Assembly: GCA_015061165.1 (NCBI GenBank)
Contig: SUXC01000002.1
Location: forward strand, 170,696 to 234,695
From: Bacteroidales bacterium
Lineage (GTDB): Bacteria; Bacteroidota; Bacteroidia; Bacteroidales; Paludibacteraceae
DNA: 64,000 bases
Direction: 5' to 3'
Below the pieces are notes generated by a model. That model did not search any database and was not told the origin of the DNA. It saw only the letters and a program-made list of their open reading frames with translations. The first letter of the stretch is position 1. Each line of letters starts with the position of its first letter. Shown one piece after another: positions 16,078-25,622 of the stretch. The position numbers were made by a program, and so were the translations under genes.

Positions 16078-16347
16078 TTACTTACGGATACCCAACTCTT
16101 TGATGATAGCACGATAACGCTCGATGTCTTTTGCCTTCAAGTAGTCAAGCAAACGACGACGCTTACCTACCAACATAGTCAAAGCGCGCTCAGTACCGAA
16201 GTCCTTGTGGTTCTTCTTGAGGTGCTCGGTGAGGTGGTTGATACGGAAAGTGAACAGAGCGATTTGGCTCTCTGCAGAACCAGTGTTCTTAGCGTCATTG
16301 CCATACTTAGCAAAGAGTTCTGCTTTTTTCTCAGATGTCAAATACAT
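16078..16347 (-). CDS. rpsO: 30S ribosomal protein S15
   Basis: S15 binds 16S rRNA early in assembly of the small-subunit platform. The 89-residue protein is full length, with the family core SAESQIALFTFRINHLTEHLKKNHKDFGTERAL and the RRRLLDYLK segment that contacts the rRNA. It is a single-gene unit with its own promoter, a leader of about 120 nt and a terminator. The leader contains a tandem array and may host feedback control as in other bacteria, but no specific operator structure was recognised. Confidence 0.98.
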   Translation of the reverse strand: MYLTSEKKAELFAKYGNDAKNTGSAESQIALFTFRINHLTEHLKKNHKDFGTERALTMLVGKRRRLLDYLKAKDIERYRAIIKELGIRK

Positions 16348-16423
16348 TTGTAATTGATATTTAATTAGTTAAACAATTATGACCTCGCATGATGTTATAA
16401 TCCAAACGATGTCACATCTATAG

Positions 16424-16454
16424 TAATTATGAATTTTGAATTAAGAATTATGAA
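16424..16454. repeat. Tandem array in the rpsO leader, AATTCATAATTC type
   Basis: Units related to TTATGAATT/TTGAATTAAGAATT form a short array in the 5' leader of rpsO. The same family appears in and after murI (32995-33320). Confidence 0.75.
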
Positions 16455-16475
16455 CCCTTAGTTCGAAATTCGGTG

Positions 16476-16507
16476 CAAAATTACTGCTTTTTTCTGATAT
16501 ACGCAAA
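16476..16507 (-). promoter_or_regulatory. Bacteroidota promoter of rpsO
   Basis: On the minus strand TAATTTTG (16476-16483) and TTTG (16504-16507) are spaced by 20 bases. Confidence 0.8.
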
Positions 16508-16539
16508 TTTTTTGGCGAAAACTTGCATTTTTATTCTAC

Positions 16540-17442
16540 TTAGTGCTTGATTTGGAAGGGGTAACTACCAATGAGTTCGCCATCCACGAAGAAATCAGCA
16601 TTGTACCAACCAATCTGAAGTATCTCCTCTACCAACCAATAGAGCGAACCCGAAATCTCCTCACCAGCATACTCAAAATCCTTAGAAATAGAATAGGCAA
16701 TATCGCTATTCTCAAAGCGGAAAACATCATCAATGCTCTTTTGCATCACCTCTCCGTCAGGGCGAGTGATACGCATATAGAGCGTTTTCATACCTGGTTT
16801 ATTAGTGATATTGCGCCCAACAGTATAGTCAAATTGCAGTTTCTGAATCTGATTATATATCGAAGTTTTGCGGTCACGCTTATTAAGAGGAGTCATTTGG
16901 AAATGATTAATCTCCAACATAGAGGCACGTGATACCACCTCTGCCAATTGGGTACGTTCCTTCTCCAATTGTTTTGCTTGACGAGCCGCCTCTTGATACT
17001 GCTGTTTGACTTGTTGATTTTCTGCCACCAAACGTTTGTTGGTACGGTCCAACGAATCTATCTGATGTACATAACTCACCATGACTTGGCGAACGGTTGC
17101 GAGTTCCTTTTTGAGTTCTGCGATACGGCGAGCATTGGTCACCTTGGTGATACGCAATTCCTCCAAAAGGTCTTGCACACGCTGTTTCTCCTGCGAAAGG
17201 AGTTCTACCAACGAGTCATTGTGGATATCCTGCGTTTGATAACCGTCAAACTGGATTGCCAACTCCTCATACTCATCCTCCAACTGCTCTTTTTCAAACT
17301 CCATGAGTTCGACCATCTCTTTCATCTCGGTCTTCTGCTGGAGATTCATCCAAACGAGCAATACGGAAACAATAGCAAGAGCTACTATAAGAAAAATAAG
17401 CACAATCTTAGTGGTATTTTTCTTCGTTGATTTTTCTGTCAT
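16540..17442 (-). CDS. Membrane-anchored coiled-coil protein, conserved hypothetical
   Basis: The 300-residue protein has a single membrane helix at about residues 12-32. A long coiled coil follows (about 36-170, rich in E, Q, K and L heptads). A C-terminal globular domain (about 190-300, FDYTVGRNITNKPGMKTLYMRITRPDGEVM...WLVEEILQIGWYNADFFVDGELIGSYPFQIK) has an Ig-like beta pattern. It lies 4 bases from the murF stop and is probably co-transcribed with it, which hints at a role near the cell wall or division site. I do not recognise a named family. Confidence 0.7.
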   Translation of the reverse strand: MTEKSTKKNTTKIVLIFLIVALAIVSVLLVWMNLQQKTEMKEMVELMEFEKEQLEDEYEELAIQFDGYQTQDIHNDSLVELLSQEKQRVQDLLEELRITKVTNARRIAELKKELATVRQVMVSYVHQIDSLDRTNKRLVAENQQVKQQYQEAARQAKQLEKERTQLAEVVSRASMLEINHFQMTPLNKRDRKTSIYNQIQKLQFDYTVGRNITNKPGMKTLYMRITRPDGEVMQKSIDDVFRFENSDIAYSISKDFEYAGEEISGSLYWLVEEILQIGWYNADFFVDGELIGSYPFQIKH

Positions 17443-17446
17443 AGTC

Positions 17447-18661
17447 CTATAATATATCTAATAATTTTTCCATTTTAGTAGAGCGTGAGCCTTTGAGCAA
17501 TATATTCTTGTCTTTCAAAGGGTTATCCTGTAGATACTTATGCAAGCCATCAACATTCTCAAACACGGGATATGGCGATGTAGTTTGCATATATTCCTCT
17601 CCCACCAAAAAGACATTTTCTGCCTTTCGTTCTGCCAACATGTTCACAACGTTTTGATGTTCGAGGTGTGAATACTCGCCCAATTCACGCATGGCACCAA
17701 GAATGTATGTATCGCCTTTGAAGGCATTGATAGCCGCCTGCATAGAGGTTGGATTGGCATTGTAGGCATCCACAATCAGATGGTTGTTAGCCGTTTGCAT
17801 GGCTTGCGAGCGGTTGTTGGTTGGTACATATTGGCGAATTGCCTCCAATGCCTGTTCGCGAGAGATACCAAAATACTCTCCTACACATATTGCTGCCGAC
17901 ACATTTTCTGCATTATATTCTCCCACAAGATTTGTGCCAGAGGGCATGGTGCCCGTTGTATATGCCACTGTCTTTAAGTCGCCTGCCATCTGTGCAAGGT
18001 ATGGGTTATCTGTATTGCGGAAGATAAATCCTTGATGCTCACGCAGATAGTCATACAACTCTTTCTTAGTCTGCTGTACACCTTCAAACGAACCAAAGCC
18101 CTCCAAGTGTGCACGACCGACGTTAGTGATGAGTCCGTAGTTGGGTTCGGCAATATCCACCAACTCTTTAATATCCCCAGTATGGGATGCTCCCATCTCC
18201 ACAATCGCCATCTCATGTGCGCGCGTGATCTGTAATAAGGTGAGAGGTACACCAATCTGGTTGTTGAGGTTGCCCTGCGTATAGTGAAGATTGTATTTAG
18301 TCGAAAGAACGGTCGCTAAGAGTTCTTTGGTTGTAGTCTTGCCATTCGTACCTGTGATAGCAATAATAGGCAAACCTAACTCACGTCGCCAAGCGCGTGC
18401 AAGTTCTTGCAGAGCAAGGAGGGTGTCCTCAACAAGGAGGATACGGCTATGGGCTATAGGCGATTGGCTATAGGCAGCGAATACCTCTGGGTTGTCGATG
18501 ACTGCCAACGAGGCACCGCTTTCGAGGGCTTGCTGGGCAAACTTATTACCATCAAAACGCTCGCCATGCAACGCAAAGAACACACATCCTGCTGGTAGGT
18601 TACGTGTGTCTGTACTCACACAAAGCGAATCTTTATCTTTTATTAGAAAATCCCAATTCAT
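17447..18661 (-). CDS. murF: UDP-MurNAc-tripeptide--D-alanyl-D-alanine ligase MurF
   Basis: MurF adds D-Ala-D-Ala to complete the muramyl pentapeptide. The ATP loop ITGTNGKTTT lies near residues 102-110, with VEMGASHTGDI and DAYNANPTSM further on. The 404-residue length is somewhat short for the family. An in-frame stretch (residues 63-73, AYSQSPIAHSR) is encoded by a GGCTATAGGCGATT-like tandem array, again a probable surface-loop insertion. It is the first gene of a two-gene operon with the coiled-coil gene, under a consensus promoter. Confidence 0.95.
   Translation of the reverse strand: MNWDFLIKDKDSLCVSTDTRNLPAGCVFFALHGERFDGNKFAQQALESGASLAVIDNPEVFAAYSQSPIAHSRILLVEDTLLALQELARAWRRELGLPIIAITGTNGKTTTKELLATVLSTKYNLHYTQGNLNNQIGVPLTLLQITRAHEMAIVEMGASHTGDIKELVDIAEPNYGLITNVGRAHLEGFGSFEGVQQTKKELYDYLREHQGFIFRNTDNPYLAQMAGDLKTVAYTTGTMPSGTNLVGEYNAENVSAAICVGEYFGISREQALEAIRQYVPTNNRSQAMQTANNHLIVDAYNANPTSMQAAINAFKGDTYILGAMRELGEYSHLEHQNVVNMLAERKAENVFLVGEEYMQTTSPYPVFENVDGLHKYLQDNPLKDKNILLKGSRSTKMEKLLDIL
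18444..18475. repeat. In-frame tandem repeat in murF, GGCTATAGGC type
   Basis: Imperfect GGCTATG/GGCTATA/GGCGATT/GGCTATA units lie inside murF and encode AYSQSPIAHSR on the minus strand. Confidence 0.85.
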
Positions 18662-18683
18662 TGCAATATATCATTTCGCGGTG

Positions 18684-18715
18684 CAAAGGTACTATTTTTT
18701 TCCGAGATGTACAAA
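18684..18715 (-). promoter_or_regulatory. Bacteroidota promoter of murF
   Basis: On the minus strand TACCTTTG (18684-18691) and TTTG (18712-18715) are spaced by 20 bases. The predicted leader is only about 20 nt. Confidence 0.85.
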
Positions 18716-18813
18716 TTTTGGAGTATATAAAATTTTCTATGTGTATGTAAATAACGAGGGTGTGCCCCATGACACACCCTCTCGTAATGAAAAACAATCC
18801 AGTTCTATCAAAA

Positions 18814-19290
18814 TCAAATCTTAACAACAGGTTTCTTATCGCTTTCGCGTAGTTTGAAAGTTACTGGTATTGTGAACTTTACACGCACAGAATCACCATT
18901 TTGTATTCCTGCAGTCCAATTAGGCATGTTCAATACTACTCGCATTGCCTCTACATCTAATAACTGATAACCACTACTCTTCACAATCTCAGCATTCGAA
19001 ATAGAGCCGTCTTTCTCCACTACAAATTGACAAATAGTGCGTCCTTCCCATTGATTTTCTTTTGCTTTAGAAGGGTACTTGATGTTCTCTCCAAGATATG
19101 TCATCAACTCGCCCATACCACCTGGAAACTCTGGCATTTGCTCAACCACCATATAAATTTGTTCTGTGGTGTCATTGGAGATGGTTGTTTGTTCCACTGA
19201 CGTTTCTGCTAAAGCATTTTGATTCTCTGTTTTTTTTGTGCATGCCACGCATGTGATGGCTGCCATAAGGATTAATGCTAACTTTTTCAT
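18814..19290 (-). CDS. TonB C-terminal domain lipoprotein
   Basis: The 158-residue protein has a lipoprotein signal (AAITCVAC, lipid cysteine about residue 17). After a short polar linker it carries a TonB C-terminal domain from about residue 45 to 150. The typical parts PEFPGG, IKYPSKAKENQWEGRTICQFVVEKDGSISNAEIVKSSG and LDVEAMRVVLNMPNWTAG are visible. Classical TonB has an N-terminal membrane helix; this one is lipid-anchored. It is probably a stress- or regulator-linked accessory TonB-like protein. It lies 11 bases after a small membrane protein gene that overlaps a sigma factor gene, so all three are likely one operon. Confidence 0.85.
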   Translation of the reverse strand: MKKLALILMAAITCVACTKKTENQNALAETSVEQTTISNDTTEQIYMVVEQMPEFPGGMGELMTYLGENIKYPSKAKENQWEGRTICQFVVEKDGSISNAEIVKSSGYQLLDVEAMRVVLNMPNWTAGIQNGDSVRVKFTIPVTFKLRESDKKPVVKI

Positions 19291-19301
19291 AATTGTAATA
19301 T

Positions 19302-19625
19302 TTATAGTTGTTTAACAATATATTCGAACTCTGGCAATTCTATTGCCTGCTGCTGATCATAGCAGCAATACTCTGGCAGTTCTACCACTTGTTTGATTGT
19401 ATTTGTTTCGGTATCTTCAAAGTGCGCAGTTACTTGCTCCTTGAAATCAGTATTTACTTGTATGCCCAAGCCCATGATGATTCCTGCCAGAGCGGCAGCA
19501 GGCGTTGTAATCCACAGTAGTGAACGCTCGCGTCTTCGCGGATTGATAATAGAGCGTGTCTGTTTGGTGGTTTCGGCATATCTGTGCTTGCCGAACGCAG
19601 ATAGTTGTGATTCAAAATTACGCAT
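19302..19625 (-). CDS. Small membrane protein, possible anti-sigma factor
   Basis: The 107-residue protein has a basic N-terminal part (about residues 1-34), one membrane helix (about 36-55, LLWITTPAAALAGIIMGLGI) and a periplasmic acidic tail that repeats VELPEY and IELPEFEY. It overlaps the sigma factor gene by 8 bases, the usual place of a cognate anti-sigma factor. It lacks an obvious zinc-binding anti-sigma motif, so this role rests on position and topology only. The two ELPE repeats in the tail could be a protein-binding motif. Confidence 0.65.
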   Translation of the reverse strand: MRNFESQLSAFGKHRYAETTKQTRSIINPRRRERSLLWITTPAAALAGIIMGLGIQVNTDFKEQVTAHFEDTETNTIKQVVELPEYCCYDQQQAIELPEFEYIVKQL

Positions 19626-20190
19626 AGTCTTCTAATTTTTTTCGTAGTTTGAGGATTAGTGTATGAAGGCGCGATTTTACAGTCCCGTCGGGAATACTGA
19701 ATATCGCTGCAATCTCTTTGATGGATAGTTCATCCGTGAAACGGAGGTCAAATAGCAATTGTTCTGGAGCGGAGAGTTGATTCAGTTCTTTAGTCAGTGC
19801 CTCAAATAGTCGCTCGTTGTCTATTTGCAATGCGGGGTCATCTTCTTGGGCTTCTTCTGCTGTAGCAACTACTTCTGCTGTATATATTGCTTGATAATCA
19901 ATCTCTCGATAGGTATTGCGCAGTAGGTTGAATGCGATTGTGAATAGCCATGGGCGAAACTTCTGAGGGGGTTGATATTGTGCACTTGCGTTCCAAAGTT
20001 GCAGAAAAAGGTCTTGGGTAAGGTCTTCTGTTAGCAGTTGATTGCCACCTGTTCTCCGGAAGAAGAAGTTTTGCATAGCAGGCATATAGCGTTGCCAAAG
20101 TTCATCGAATGCCTTTTCTTCTCGACATTGCACAAGTCGCATCAGTTCCTCATCTGAAATACTTTTATATGGTCGCCAGAAAGTAATCAT
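19618..20190 (-). CDS. ECF-type RNA polymerase sigma factor
   Basis: At 190 residues the protein is of usual ECF length. Region 2 is visible as FDELWQRYMPAMQNFFFRRTGGNQLLTEDLTQDLFLQLW and RPWLFTIAFNLLRNTYR. Region 4 shows EQLLFDLRFTDELSIKEIAAIFSIPDGTVKSRLHTLILKLRKKL, with the helix-turn-helix. It would direct polymerase to a specific regulon, probably envelope-linked, because the downstream genes encode a membrane protein and a TonB-like lipoprotein. No standard promoter is seen upstream, which fits self-regulation. Confidence 0.93.
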   Translation of the reverse strand: MITFWRPYKSISDEELMRLVQCREEKAFDELWQRYMPAMQNFFFRRTGGNQLLTEDLTQDLFLQLWNASAQYQPPQKFRPWLFTIAFNLLRNTYREIDYQAIYTAEVVATAEEAQEDDPALQIDNERLFEALTKELNQLSAPEQLLFDLRFTDELSIKEIAAIFSIPDGTVKSRLHTLILKLRKKLEDYA

Positions 20191-20309
20191 TAGTTTGTTA
20201 CACGAATCATTTTTAATTGCTTTTCATAGATGCATACACACGAAAAGAGGAAAGGTTCATTTTATTGGACACAATTACAACCTTTTGTTTACAAATAGTG
20301 TATAAAAGT

Positions 20310-20343
20310 ATCGCCATTTATGCCCGAAAACACAAATGGCGAT
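20310..20343. repeat. Dispersed hairpin element, CGCCATTTAT copy 2
   Basis: Arms ATCGCCATTT/AAATGGCGAT flank a loop that shares AAAACA with copy 1 at 15967. The rest of the gap 20191-20390 shows nothing I can assign. Confidence 0.8.
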
Positions 20344-20390
20344 TGAGTATATTCCAAAAATGGGATGAACAAATCTTTTACGCGCAAAAG

Positions 20391-21764
20391 TTATTTTTTA
20401 TTTGGCAATTCCAAGCCGTAGCCTTTCTTCTTGTCTTCTACCTTCAAGGCGAGGCTGAGCAAGAATGCCAACACACCAAACGAAGCAAAAACAATCATTG
20501 GCACTACATATCCGTCGGTAGAAACGCGGAGCGTACCAATCAGCATAGGCACCAAGCACAAGCCGATATTCTGTACCCAGAAAATCAAGCAATAAGCAGA
20601 ACCGAGAATCTTCTCATCGATAATCTTTGGCACACTGGGCCACATTGACGCTGGCACCAAAGAGAAGCTAACACCCAACACAAGAATCGTGCAGAGAGCC
20701 AAGGTCTTGCTTGGGAAAGCTGGCAAGACAAAGGCGAAAATACTATGGCAAATAACCATGATAATCGCACCTACCATCATCATCGAAGCACCTTTACCCT
20801 TATAGTCGATGAACATACCGAGGAATGGAGTCAAGACCATCGCCAAGATTGGGAACCACTTGAACAAGCCCGATGCCTCAGCGTTGCTAATCATCAATGT
20901 CTCCTCGAGGAAGTTAGTAGCAAAGCGTTGGAATGGGAAGATAGCCGAATAATAGAGTACGCACAAGAGGGCGATAATCCAGAACATCTTGCTGCTGAAG
21001 ATTTTACCCAGGTCAGACACGTGGAACTCATCCTCAGGGTCGTGCATATCGGTAGCTTCACCAATAGCCACAAGTTGCTTGTCGAACTTGGTGTCCATAA
21101 TGGTGAACACGAAGAAGTTGAGCAAGCCTATCACGAGCAAGAGGGCTGCGAAAAGCAATGAAGCCACTACAGATGGTTGGCCATTCACAGCGAAATGCTC
21201 GCTAATAGCAGGAGAGAACGCCATGGCAGCAAACACACCAATACGAGCAATAGCCATCTCCAGACCCATAGCAAGTGCCATCTCTTTGCCTTTGAACCAC
21301 TTAGCGAGGATCTTACTAACAGTAGTACCCGCCATCTCGCAGCCACAGCCGAAAATCATGAAACCGAAAGCAGCCATCTTAGCAGAACCTGGCATAGCCG
21401 TCCACCAAGAGTTGAGCCATACAATACTATTAGCGTCGAACCAGTCAGAAATACCGATATATTTGATAGACGCACCAAGCACCATCAAGCCCGCAGAAAG
21501 CAAACCCGTGAAACGAACGCCCATCTTATCAAGGATGATTCCTGCAAAAATGAGGAAGCCAAAGACACAGAGAATATACTCCGCAGAAGCGTAGGTACCA
21601 AAGACGCCTTGATCCCAACCGAGTGTGTCGTTAAGGACAGATGCCAAAGGAGAAAGGATATCCACGAACATGTACGCGAAGAACATCATCGATGCCACCA
21701 GAATAAGCACCGTCCAACGTGCAATGGCAGAGTCGCGGAGAGTTTGTTGAAGTTGTTGTACCAT
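20391..21764 (-). CDS. MFS transporter
   Basis: The 457-residue protein has twelve predicted membrane helices and a major facilitator fold. The loop after helix 2 (GIILDKMGVRFTG) matches the MFS signature G(x)3-D-R/K-x-G-R/K. The order and length resemble MFSD1-like proteins found in Bacteroidetes, which in animals export dipeptides from lysosomes; a substrate cannot be read from sequence here. The ATG at 21764 is preceded by the small 41-codon gene, so it may be the last gene of the bamA-ompH transcript. Confidence 0.85.
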   Translation of the reverse strand: MVQQLQQTLRDSAIARWTVLILVASMMFFAYMFVDILSPLASVLNDTLGWDQGVFGTYASAEYILCVFGFLIFAGIILDKMGVRFTGLLSAGLMVLGASIKYIGISDWFDANSIVWLNSWWTAMPGSAKMAAFGFMIFGCGCEMAGTTVSKILAKWFKGKEMALAMGLEMAIARIGVFAAMAFSPAISEHFAVNGQPSVVASLLFAALLLVIGLLNFFVFTIMDTKFDKQLVAIGEATDMHDPEDEFHVSDLGKIFSSKMFWIIALLCVLYYSAIFPFQRFATNFLEETLMISNAEASGLFKWFPILAMVLTPFLGMFIDYKGKGASMMMVGAIIMVICHSIFAFVLPAFPSKTLALCTILVLGVSFSLVPASMWPSVPKIIDEKILGSAYCLIFWVQNIGLCLVPMLIGTLRVSTDGYVVPMIVFASFGVLAFLLSLALKVEDKKKGYGLELPNKK

Positions 21765-21792
21765 AGTTGTGTAGTATTATGTAGAGTTGTAT

Positions 21793-21918
21793 TTACAACG
21801 CTTCGTCCTCTGGTTTTTCAACCAAGGGACGAGGCCTGTTTTTATTCTTTTTTTTGAGCCATGCTGCTTTACGTTGTTCGTATTCAGCATAGTGAGATTC
21901 CAAATAGCCGTCTGCCAT
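21793..21918 (-). CDS. Small conserved protein of 41 residues
   Basis: The peptide begins MADGYLESHYAEYEQRKAAW and ends in a basic-to-acidic tail (LKKKNKNRPRPLVEKPEDEAL). The start codon shares one base with the ompH stop (TAATG), a sign of coupled translation. Very short proteins starting with a DGYLE-like stretch are seen elsewhere in Bacteroidales, as far as I recall. Function is unknown. The composition (E/K rich, one aromatic cluster) fits a small soluble helix. Confidence 0.6.
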   Translation of the reverse strand: MADGYLESHYAEYEQRKAAWLKKKNKNRPRPLVEKPEDEAL

Positions 21919-22409
21919 TATTGGATACCCAACTCTTTCTTAACCAATGGCATAAGATCAAGAGCATCAGGAGCAATATAATGCAAAGTCATTGCTTCTA
22001 ACACATACGCACAACCTTGCTCTGCACCCACCTTCTTGATGGCATCCATCATACGTTGTTGGATAGGCATGAGGAACTCTTGTTGCTTTTTCTGAATATC
22101 CTCTTGAGCCGTTTGACGGAAGAGGTAGATACGTTGCTCCATCTCAGCAATCTCTTGCTGACGGAAATCACGCACACCTGCGGTCATAGTAGATTGATCC
22201 TTTTGGAAATCAGCTACTTTCTTGTTAAACTCTTCTTGCATGTTAGCAAACTGAGTCTCGTATTGACCAGCCAAAGTGTCTAACTTAGATTGAACAGTTT
22301 TCAATTCAGGCATAGCAGCCAAAAGCTCTTGTGAATTGATGTGTCCGATTTTTTGAGCGCTTGCAAGCATTGGCAAAACCAAAGCAAGCATAAGAATGAT
22401 TTTTTTCAT
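21918..22409 (-). CDS. OmpH/Skp periplasmic chaperone, copy 1
   Basis: Skp-type proteins hold unfolded outer-membrane proteins on the way to BamA. The 163-residue protein has a signal peptide (MKKIILMLALVLPMLASAQ) and a conserved start of the mature part (KIGHINSQELLAAMPELKTVQ). A long helical region (about 45-120) forms the tentacle-like coiled coil. It is the second of two tandem copies downstream of bamA, the usual arrangement in Bacteroidales. Confidence 0.93.
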   Translation of the reverse strand: MKKIILMLALVLPMLASAQKIGHINSQELLAAMPELKTVQSKLDTLAGQYETQFANMQEEFNKKVADFQKDQSTMTAGVRDFRQQEIAEMEQRIYLFRQTAQEDIQKKQQEFLMPIQQRMMDAIKKVGAEQGCAYVLEAMTLHYIAPDALDLMPLVKKELGIQ

Positions 22410-22458
22410 TGTTTTATCTTTTTATTATTAATATTATTCTGTTTTCAATTGCGGGTTG

Positions 22459-22980
22459 CTATTTTGCGCCTAATTTCTCCAACACTTGGTCAGAAATATC
22501 CAAACGACTGGACATATAAATCAAACTGGGATCTGCCGACCTATCCTTGACAATATCATATTTCTTCTCATTGGCAATCTCCTGTACTGCGTTATAAATC
22601 TCCTCTTGAATAGGTTTGAGCAGCGACTCACGCTTCTTGTACCACTCACCACCTTCGCCAAAATACTTGCGCTTGAGTTCCAATACCTGCTGCTCTTTCT
22701 CCAAAATCTCATCTTCGCGCTTCTTCTTCATATCAGCAGACAGGAAAATCTGCTCAGTTTGGTAGTTCGACACGAGGATTTGCACCTCTTGTTGCGCATT
22801 GTCAATCTCTTTTTGCCAACGCTTGGAAATCATCGCCAATTGTTCATTGGCAATCTCATATTGTGGAAGATTCTTCAAAATATATTGCATATCAAGATAT
22901 GCAGCAGCGAATTTCTGCGCCATAATGGCAGGCGAACAGCAACCGAGAATCAATATTGCAATAAAGAGAAATCGTTTCAT
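22459..22980 (-). CDS. OmpH/Skp periplasmic chaperone, copy 2
   Basis: The start is the ATG at 22980, which gives a clean signal peptide (MKRFLFIAILILGCCSPAIMAQ). The frame remains open upstream through the end of bamA, but that extension would place the signal peptide internally. The mature part (AAYLDMQYILKNLPQYEIANEQL) and the following coiled coil are Skp-like. The protein has 173 residues. It begins 14 bases after the bamA stop. Confidence 0.92.
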   Translation of the reverse strand: MKRFLFIAILILGCCSPAIMAQKFAAAYLDMQYILKNLPQYEIANEQLAMISKRWQKEIDNAQQEVQILVSNYQTEQIFLSADMKKKREDEILEKEQQVLELKRKYFGEGGEWYKKRESLLKPIQEEIYNAVQEIANEKKYDIVKDRSADPSLIYMSSRLDISDQVLEKLGAK

Positions 22981-22994
22981 ATGTCTGTGATTTA

Positions 22995-25622
22995 TTATAA
23001 TTCTTGTCCAAGTACAAAGTGGAATTGTGAACCACCATATTGATTTGAGCCATTGATTGGGTCGAATCCCCATCCCCAGTCGATACCCATGAGTCCGAAC
23101 ATAGGCAGGAAAAGACGTACACCCACACCCGCTGAACGCTTGAGATTGAATGGGTTATAGTCCTTAATGTCCGCAAAACAGTTACCTGCCTCTACGAATG
23201 CCAATGCCCAAATGGTAGCATTCTGCTCCAAAGCGATAGGATAGCGTAGCTCCATCGTGAACTTGTTGTACACATATCCCATATTACGCCCTGTGGCAGG
23301 GTCATACGGTGTCAGCGAACCCGATTGGTAACCACGCATAGAAATATACTCTGTAGAATAACTGGAGTAACTGGACATACCATCACCACCCATGTAGAAA
23401 CTCTCGAATGGGGATTTGGCATTTTTGTTGTAATGTCCCAAATATCCAAACTCAGCACGCGCCATCAAGACTAACTTAGAATCTGGTGTGAGCGGAGTGA
23501 ATACTTTGCCCGAGAAACGCCATTTGTGATATTCCAATAGGTTATACTTCTCTGTTGTGGACATTTGCGCAAACTGTGCATCTGTCGTACCTTTAATGAG
23601 CGAGTATGGCGGAGTAATCTTCAGCCCAAGAGTGAATTGTGAGCCTCGGCGTGTATAGATAGGATTGTCAATACTTGACCGCGACAATTGCAGATTGAGC
23701 GCGAGGTTATGGCTATTACCATCCGTGAGAATCATATATGGCCAATCCTTCATCATATACAATTGATAACTCAACTCGCCATAGAAAGAGAAGTAGTCAT
23801 CAGGCCAACTAAGACGTTTACCATAACCCAAACTTACACCAAACGTGCGAAGGTACTTATTAGGGTCAGCCTCCGACTCCTGCAACTGTTGCAAATAGTT
23901 GGAGTTGCCCGAATACGCATAGTAGCTGTAATAGGTATTGTAAAGGTTCTGATACGCTTGATAGTAGCGATCAGAATAACCCGTTTGCGATGCAAAGAAA
24001 ATACTGGTACTCAATGAATTAGGTCGCTTACCGCCCAACCAAGGTTCCAAGAAACTTACCGATGCTGACGTATAATACACACCATTAGTACGTGCATTGA
24101 TACTAAAGGTTTGTCCTTCTCCTTGTGGCACAATACGATAACTCTCAGGGTTGAAGAGATTTTGAATAGCGAAGTTGCTGAACTTCAATCCCAACGTACC
24201 AATAAGACCTGTAGCACCCCATCCAAGCGAGAACTCAATCTGATCGCTGGACTTTGTTTCCAAATTGTAGGTAATATCCACCGTACCATCTTCTGGATTA
24301 GGTTGTATATCAGGCACTATATTCTCTTGATCAAAGTGTCCCATCTGTGCCAACTCACGAAGCGAACGCATAATATCGGATTGGCTGTAGAGTTGTCCTG
24401 GTTTGGTATAAAGTTCGCGGCGCACCACGTGCTCGTACACGCGCGTGTTACCTACTATATTAATAGCATTGATAGTAGCAGGCTGTCCCTCATACATACG
24501 CATCTCAAAATCAATCGAATCTTGGTTAATACGCACCTCCACAGGGTCCACATTAAAGAAGAGGTAACCTTGGTCGGTATATAACTTAGCCACTGCATCA
24601 TCGTCTTCGTTTAGACGCTTATTGAGTTCCTTAAGATTGTACGTATCACCCTGCTTAATACCTAATACTGCATCAAGATACTCGTATGGATAGACTGTGT
24701 TTCCCACCCACTTTATATCACCAAAGAAGTACTTTCTACCCTCATTAATAGTGAGATACACATCTACTCGCGTAGAATCTTCGGGCGAGCGAACCACGCT
24801 ATCCGATACAATAATCGCATCACGATAACCTATTTCATTATATTTCTCAATGACGGCTTTTTTGTCGTTCTCAAACTCAGTAGCCACGAATTTCTTTGGT
24901 CGGAAGAAGTTGATGATATTATTATCATTGGTCTTCTTCATCGCAAAATTGACCTGATTATCTGTAAGAGCCTCATTGCCTGATATATATATTCTTCCAA
25001 CTCGTGTTTTCGCATTCTTATCTACATTTATTGCTACCTTGACATAACCAGGATTGTCTTTGTCATCAAACTGTAGCACTTTGACGGTAGCATCATAGAA
25101 GCCCTTTTCTTCCAAATACTTAATAATCACCTTATTGGCTCTATCCTCAAGATTGGGGGTCATTTGACCGTTCTTCTGAATACCAATCTTCACCTCCACA
25201 TCCTCTATCTCACTCTTCTTCAAACCATTGTACACGACATCAGAGATACGAGGACGCTGTTCGAGAGCGATCTCCAACCAGATTTTATCGCCAACTATCT
25301 TTTTGGCTTTGATTTTTACATCGGAGAAGAGTCCTTGTTTCCAAAAACGTTGCAATGACTTCGTTATCTGGTCGCCTGGCACTTCGATTTTGTCACCTAC
25401 TGCCAATCCCGAGAAACCAATCAGTACAAAATCCTCATAACTCTCGGCTCCAGATACCGTAATATCCGCGATTTCATATGTCTTGCGCTGCATGGTATAT
25501 TCAATGATAGGCAATTCTTCCACAACAGAAACAGCATCAGATACTACCGATACACTATCGTTTTGTGCTGCCACTGGCAACAGAAAACCCAAACATAATA
25601 ATATACTAACGAACTTGTTCAC
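22995..25622 (-). CDS. bamA: Outer membrane protein assembly factor BamA
   Basis: BamA inserts beta-barrel proteins into the outer membrane. I place the start at GTG 25622, because the signal peptide ([20 protein letters not shown]) begins there. The open frame further upstream is the shadow of uppS, whose end overlaps by 17 bases. The protein has about 875 residues. The N-terminal part has POTRA repeats, with pieces such as [22 protein letters not shown] and [21 protein letters not shown]. The C-terminal barrel includes the VRGY-type loop here as MRGYQSGS, and ends FHFVLGQEL. Confidence 0.95.
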   Translation of the reverse strand: MNKFVSILLCLGFLLPVAAQNDSVSVVSDAVSVVEELPIIEYTMQRKTYEIADITVSGAESYEDFVLIGFSGLAVGDKIEVPGDQITKSLQRFWKQGLFSDVKIKAKKIVGDKIWLEIALEQRPRISDVVYNGLKKSEIEDVEVKIGIQKNGQMTPNLEDRANKVIIKYLEEKGFYDATVKVLQFDDKDNPGYVKVAINVDKNAKTRVGRIYISGNEALTDNQVNFAMKKTNDNNIINFFRPKKFVATEFENDKKAVIEKYNEIGYRDAIIVSDSVVRSPEDSTRVDVYLTINEGRKYFFGDIKWVGNTVYPYEYLDAVLGIKQGDTYNLKELNKRLNEDDDAVAKLYTDQGYLFFNVDPVEVRINQDSIDFEMRMYEGQPATINAINIVGNTRVYEHVVRRELYTKPGQLYSQSDIMRSLRELAQMGHFDQENIVPDIQPNPEDGTVDITYNLETKSSDQIEFSLGWGATGLIGTLGLKFSNFAIQNLFNPESYRIVPQGEGQTFSINARTNGVYYTSASVSFLEPWLGGKRPNSLSTSIFFASQTGYSDRYYQAYQNLYNTYYSYYAYSGNSNYLQQLQESEADPNKYLRTFGVSLGYGKRLSWPDDYFSFYGELSYQLYMMKDWPYMILTDGNSHNLALNLQLSRSSIDNPIYTRRGSQFTLGLKITPPYSLIKGTTDAQFAQMSTTEKYNLLEYHKWRFSGKVFTPLTPDSKLVLMARAEFGYLGHYNKNAKSPFESFYMGGDGMSSYSSYSTEYISMRGYQSGSLTPYDPATGRNMGYVYNKFTMELRYPIALEQNATIWALAFVEAGNCFADIKDYNPFNLKRSAGVGVRLFLPMFGLMGIDWGWGFDPINGSNQYGGSQFHFVLGQEL

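Noticed and set aside
22981..23073. N-terminal extension of the second OmpH by 31 codons
   Set aside because: It covers the end of bamA and would bury the signal peptide; the ATG at 22980 is a proper start.
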